Below, one piece after another: positions 5,941 through 8,922 of a stretch of DNA of 8,922 nucleotides (position 1 is its first letter; every line of letters starts with the position of its first letter). Source of the stretch: Firmicutes bacterium UBA3936 (GTDB taxonomy: Bacteria > Bacillota > Dethiobacteria > Dethiobacterales > Dethiobacteraceae); contig DGEC01000068.1 in the NCBI GenBank assembly GCA_002385745.1, forward strand, positions 1 through 8,922, read 5' to 3'. Under the pieces are notes generated by a model, which saw only the letters and a program-made list of their open reading frames with translations, did no database searches and was not told the DNA's origin. A program made the translations under genes and the position numbers.

Positions 5941-8751
5941 TTGAGGAAGATAATACCGGCCAAGGTACTGGGGCTTTTATTGATGATTGTTATGCTCGCG
6001 GGCACCGTTCCCTTTTCAGCGCTGGCGCAGCAAGAAAAAACCTATTATTTTCTCAACCCGCTGGGGACGGTTGAGCCGCGTCCGGAGACGCCGCTTGCAG
6101 ACCGCAGCAGGGTTACGGAAATTTTGTATGCAGAAGGGCCACGTACGCTGAGACTTGGGGTGGCATGGTACATAAAGCCTCTGGACGGCGAGCCGGCGAT
6201 CGCCCTGGCGCAGATGCTAAAAGAGAAGTGGGAAGCGGAGAGTTCAGATCCCAACCATCCCATTCCTCCCGGCCTGACCGTAGAGCTTATTATGGGCAGC
6301 GGCATGGGTGAAATTCCCGGCAGAAGGGACCAGATCCCCATCGTGGGCCACCCGTGGAACAATAAAGTCGACCTGGTATACGATGCCTGGGCGGAACGCA
6401 CGGACGCGCTCATAGCCGGGGTCGGCGACTGAAACTGCTGCTCGTGGTGGAGTTCCACCCATATAAAAGCGGCGGAACAGCGCGGCCTGCCCATTGTCTT
6501 TCTTACTACTTCGCTTTTTAGCTGGCATCAAAACAACGGCTTGACAGCCAACGGCATGACCGTTGCCAGACGGGTAATTATGGATCATTCGCTGATGGCG
6601 ATGGCGGAACAGTATACAGGCAATATGTTTAGCCCGGCAGAATCCACTGAGGCGATACAATTCCTGAAAGATCACGTCCTGAACACGACTGACTACCCGG
6701 ACAGGGAACGCATGGAGTTTTGGGGAGTGGCGGATATGACCACCCTCGAGATGGCTGAATATGCGCTCACGGCGCCCCTGACCGAGAAGGAACGCAACCC
6801 TGCCCCGCTGACCTATTATGATACCATGATGGGCATCGGCAATGACGACGTAATTGAAATTAAAGCCCGCAGCTATGCAGAAGCGGAGCTGAAATTCAAC
6901 CGGTTGGCGATGCTCAATGATCCGCCTGCCGATACAATCGGGGCTGAAGCCTTGACCAGAAAAGGGACCAACAGCGGTATCGGCTTCTATGGCAATTTCG
7001 GTGACGGACTGCCGCTGGTAGGACCTACCAGGGAGCTCGTCAACGAGATGCTGGCAGGTTCAGAGCGTAGCGGCACTTTGATCGGGGATTCCAAAACAGG
7101 ATACTATTCAAATGAAAATGATGTTTTAGGCTGGCTGAAGTTCCAAGGCGGCGCCATAACCCCGTTGAAGGTTGCAACAAATGCGGTAATGGCCGGCGCA
7201 AAGCCGGAACATTTCCCGGTTATCCTTGCCGCCATGGAGCTGATGGCAGGTGGCTGGGACTTTGACAAGATGTGGTACCATGGCCTGGTTACGGGCAGTG
7301 ACAGCACCCTGCATATTATGCTGAACGGCCCGCTGGCTAAAGAACTGGGAGTCTCAGGCGCTGAAGGTTCCTTTGGCGGTGCAGGCAATGAAGTTAACAA
7401 TGTCATCGGCCGGGCAATCAGATTGTGTTTTCGCAATATCGGCCATGTTTCATGGGAAATGGACGACCATCAATACAAGGGACGGGAGCACGATTTTGCG
7501 CTGATAGTTTTCCGCGAACTGGAAGAGGAACTGCCCGGCTGGAATCCGAATAAATGGGATGGGAATGCACGCCCGTCTGACAAGTGGGTTCCTTATCACG
7601 TCTTTATGGGCTTCCGGCCCGAAGAGAGCACCATAACCATCTGGGCAGGAAACTCGACTGGCGGCGTCACCTACGGCGGTGAACCGGACTACTGGGCAAA
7701 CGCAAGCCTACAGGAGCCCGGGACCGGAACGGGAGATACCAATTATTTCTTCCCCATTTACAATATGGGGGGATGGCAAACTTACAACACCCTGGATTCC
7801 GGTGCGATAAACGTTATTGCCATTTCCCCCGGTATGGCCCGGGAGATGTATGAAACGCATAACATCCGTTCCAAAACAGATCTGATCAATACTGCACAGG
7901 CTCCTGCTGCGCAGTCTCCATGGCTTCCGTCTCCGCCGGACACCAGGGCAAGTACGGTAATTCCGGTGGTCGCCGGCGGCAGCCCAAGTCCTGTACGGCT
8001 TTTCGGCAACTACTCTTTTTACGGCCGTCAGAATTATCAGATTCAACTGATCAGCGGGGCCACACTGACAAAGCACGGCAGGGCGGCATCGGTGACTACA
8101 ACCAACAACCATGTGGGCCTGCTCGGGAGAACGAGTGCTGCCGAAGAATTCCTCAATCCGCCTACGGTTCCGGCGCCCAAGGGCGGCAAAGCGTATTTGC
8201 CTTCCGCGCCGCAGAACGTGCAGGTCAAATATTCTCCCGCTTCCAACGGTGATCCGGGCAGGAGGGATGCCACGATAACCTGGGACCCGCCGCTTGATGA
8301 CGGCAATTCGCCCATTGTTGCGTACCAGCTTGCCTTTGCCCACGGCGGCAATATCCAGTTTTTCCTTACTACACCCGCCCCGGACGGAATGGTGGATCTG
8401 GCAAAGCCGCCGACTGAAGTGCGCTTCCCTTACAGCCTTTATAACACAGCGGGGGGTACGCAAATTAGCGGGGCAAACCGGATCTATACCATCCAGGCAG
8501 GAAGCGAGGCCTTTGCCAACAGAACATTTACCTTTCAAAACATACCGGTTGGCTGTGAGGTATTCTTCAGGGTGCGCGCAGTCAGCGGCGTGCGCAATTC
8601 CGTTGAGCTTGACGGTCCCGAAACTATCGGAGTCAACGGGGCTTTTGTTACTCACACTACGTTTACCGAGCACTTGAGTATTCGGACCAGCGGGCGCGGT
8701 GCCTGGGGGCTAGTGCCGGGCCATCTGGTGCCGGCCGAGCCGGGTGCTTGA
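5941..8751 (+). CDS. Exported selenoprotein, UGSC-like (UNCC), with FN3-like C-terminal region
   Basis: This is a 936-residue protein read through the UGA at 6430-6432 as selenocysteine (Sec164). I chose TTG 5941 because AAGGAGG (5926-5932) lies eight bases upstream; TTG 5935 is too close. Residues 1-29 are a Sec signal peptide ending ALA before QQEKT. Domain 1 (about 36-260) opens LNPLGTVEP and has DALIAGVGD-U-NCCSWW, aligned with DAVVIGIAD-C-TLSAWW of the paralog. The match continues past the UGA: GLPIVFL against GTPVVLL, and NGMTVARRVIMD against NGFTGARRALLD. Domain 2 has GDGLPLVGPT (354-363), VMAGAKPEHFP (416-426) and GNEVNNVIGRAIRL (about 482-495). The FN3-like region starts near 754 (PSAPQNVQVKY, ITWDPP), and SGRGAW is at 917-922. 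U-N-C-C keeps the UxxC redox pair typical of UGSC proteins. Cysteines are otherwise few. A gene caller without Sec support would report two pieces (ending at 6432, restarting near 6541). Extracytoplasmic redox function is inferred; the substrate is unknown. Confidence 0.92.
6430..6473 (+). promoter_or_regulatory. Selenocysteine UGA codon and bacterial SECIS-like hairpin
   Basis: The UGA (6430-6432) is followed at once by a hairpin inside the coding sequence, as expected for SelB-dependent decoding in bacteria. The upper stem is GGTGG (6446-6450) with CCACC (6455-6459), closing the four-base loop AGTT (6451-6454). The loop contains G-U and begins 19 bases after the UGA. A lower stem pairs GCTGCT (6437-6442) with AGCGGC (6468-6473), including one G-U pair, across an asymmetric internal loop. 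Position and loop fit known bacterial SECIS elements; the exact structure is a manual reading. Confidence 0.8.
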
Positions 8752-8767
8752 TCCCGGTCGGGACAGC

Positions 8768-8796
8768 GGGGTTGGGACAGGGGACGGGGACAGGGG
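8768..8796 (+). other. Potential G-quadruplex motif after the selenoprotein stop
   Basis: Five G-runs of three or four bases (8768-8771, 8774-8776, 8780-8783, 8786-8789, 8793-8796) are separated by loops of only two or three bases (TT, ACA, AC, ACA). This meets the usual pattern for an intramolecular G-quadruplex in DNA or in the mRNA 3' region. It overlaps the left arm of the repeat below and may simply be a by-product of that repeat. Confidence 0.5.
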
Positions 8797-8920
8797 ACGG
8801 TTCTGTGTCTTGGGCATAACACATGACGAAGAACAGGGCCTATCACTGCCCTTTACAAGACACAGAACCGTCCCCTGTCCCGTGCGTGCCCAAGACACAG
8901 AACCGTCCCCTGTCCCGTGC
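8774..8920. repeat. Dense inverted/direct repeat of the GGACAGGGGACGGTTCTGTG family
   Basis: A unit containing GACACAGAACCGTCCCCTGT is present twice in direct orientation (8856-8885 and 8891-8920, 30 identical bases each, five bases apart). It is present once inverted (8787-8812 pairing with 8856-8881, 26 bp; or 8787-8814 with 8889-8916, 28 bp). A partial extra copy of GGGACAGGGGAC stands at 8774-8785. The 40-odd bases between the arms contain a short CAGGGC/GCCCT hairpin. Similar sequences are scattered in clostridial genomes, often near IS200/IS605-type (Y1) transposase genes (from memory), so this may be a REP- or MITE-like mobile repeat. A transposase may lie beyond the window edge. It starts 22 bases after the selenoprotein stop and could also act as a transcript end. 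Confidence 0.87.
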
Positions 8921-8922
8921 CC

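Noticed and set aside
7708..8673. Long minus-strand open frame of 321 codons opposite the selenoprotein gene.
   Set aside because: It is antisense to conserved coding sequence, with no ribosome site or domain.
6433..8751. Reading the region after the UGA as a separate gene starting at TTG 6541.
   Set aside because: There is no ribosome site at 6541, and 6433-6540 is in frame and aligns with the paralog right after its Cys130; one selenoprotein explains everything.
8856..8920. Two 30-base direct repeats as the start of a CRISPR array.
   Set aside because: The copies are five bases apart, leaving no spacer, and a third copy is inverted.

Overview
The window looks like chromosomal DNA from an anaerobic, selenocysteine-decoding Firmicute of the class Clostridia, probably near the Peptococcaceae or Pelotomaculum/Desulfotomaculum group. 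This is inferred from the clostridial-type lipoprotein, the sigma-70-family gene, strong AGGAGG-type ribosome sites, sigma-A-like promoters and the 'ggacaggggacggttctgtg' repeat family at the right end. No rRNA, tRNA, CRISPR array or intact transposase is present.

Layout. Positions 1-304 are a non-coding leader with a hairpin and a duplicated short motif. It precedes a lipoprotein of unknown function (305-943, +). A strong bidirectional terminator (971-1014) separates this from two minus-strand genes, 1425-1934 followed by 1034-1309. They encode related small proteins sharing a seven-cysteine C-terminal module. A broken minus-strand sigma-factor gene follows (2163-2932), with an amber stop in region 4 and a deletion/frameshift further on. 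A perfect cre-like palindrome still sits in front of it. From a good sigma-A-like promoter at 3116-3144 the rest of the window is read on the plus strand: two large paralogous exported proteins (3234-5840 and 5941-8751), then a dense inverted/direct repeat (8774-8920).

The main result is that the second large gene is one selenoprotein gene. A conventional gene caller would split it at an in-frame UGA at 6430-6432. Both sides are in the same frame and both match the upstream paralog continuously. The UGA aligns with a cysteine (C130) of that paralog, and a bacterial SECIS-like hairpin follows it. The N-terminal domain resembles the UGSC family of (seleno)proteins, here with UNCC in place of UGSC. 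It is fused to a large conserved domain of unknown function and a fibronectin type III-like C-terminal region, behind a Sec signal peptide. The upstream paralog has the same architecture with CTLS at the active position.

The two genes probably form one transcription unit and make a Cys/Sec pair of extracytoplasmic redox proteins. Their substrate and physiological role cannot be read from the sequence.
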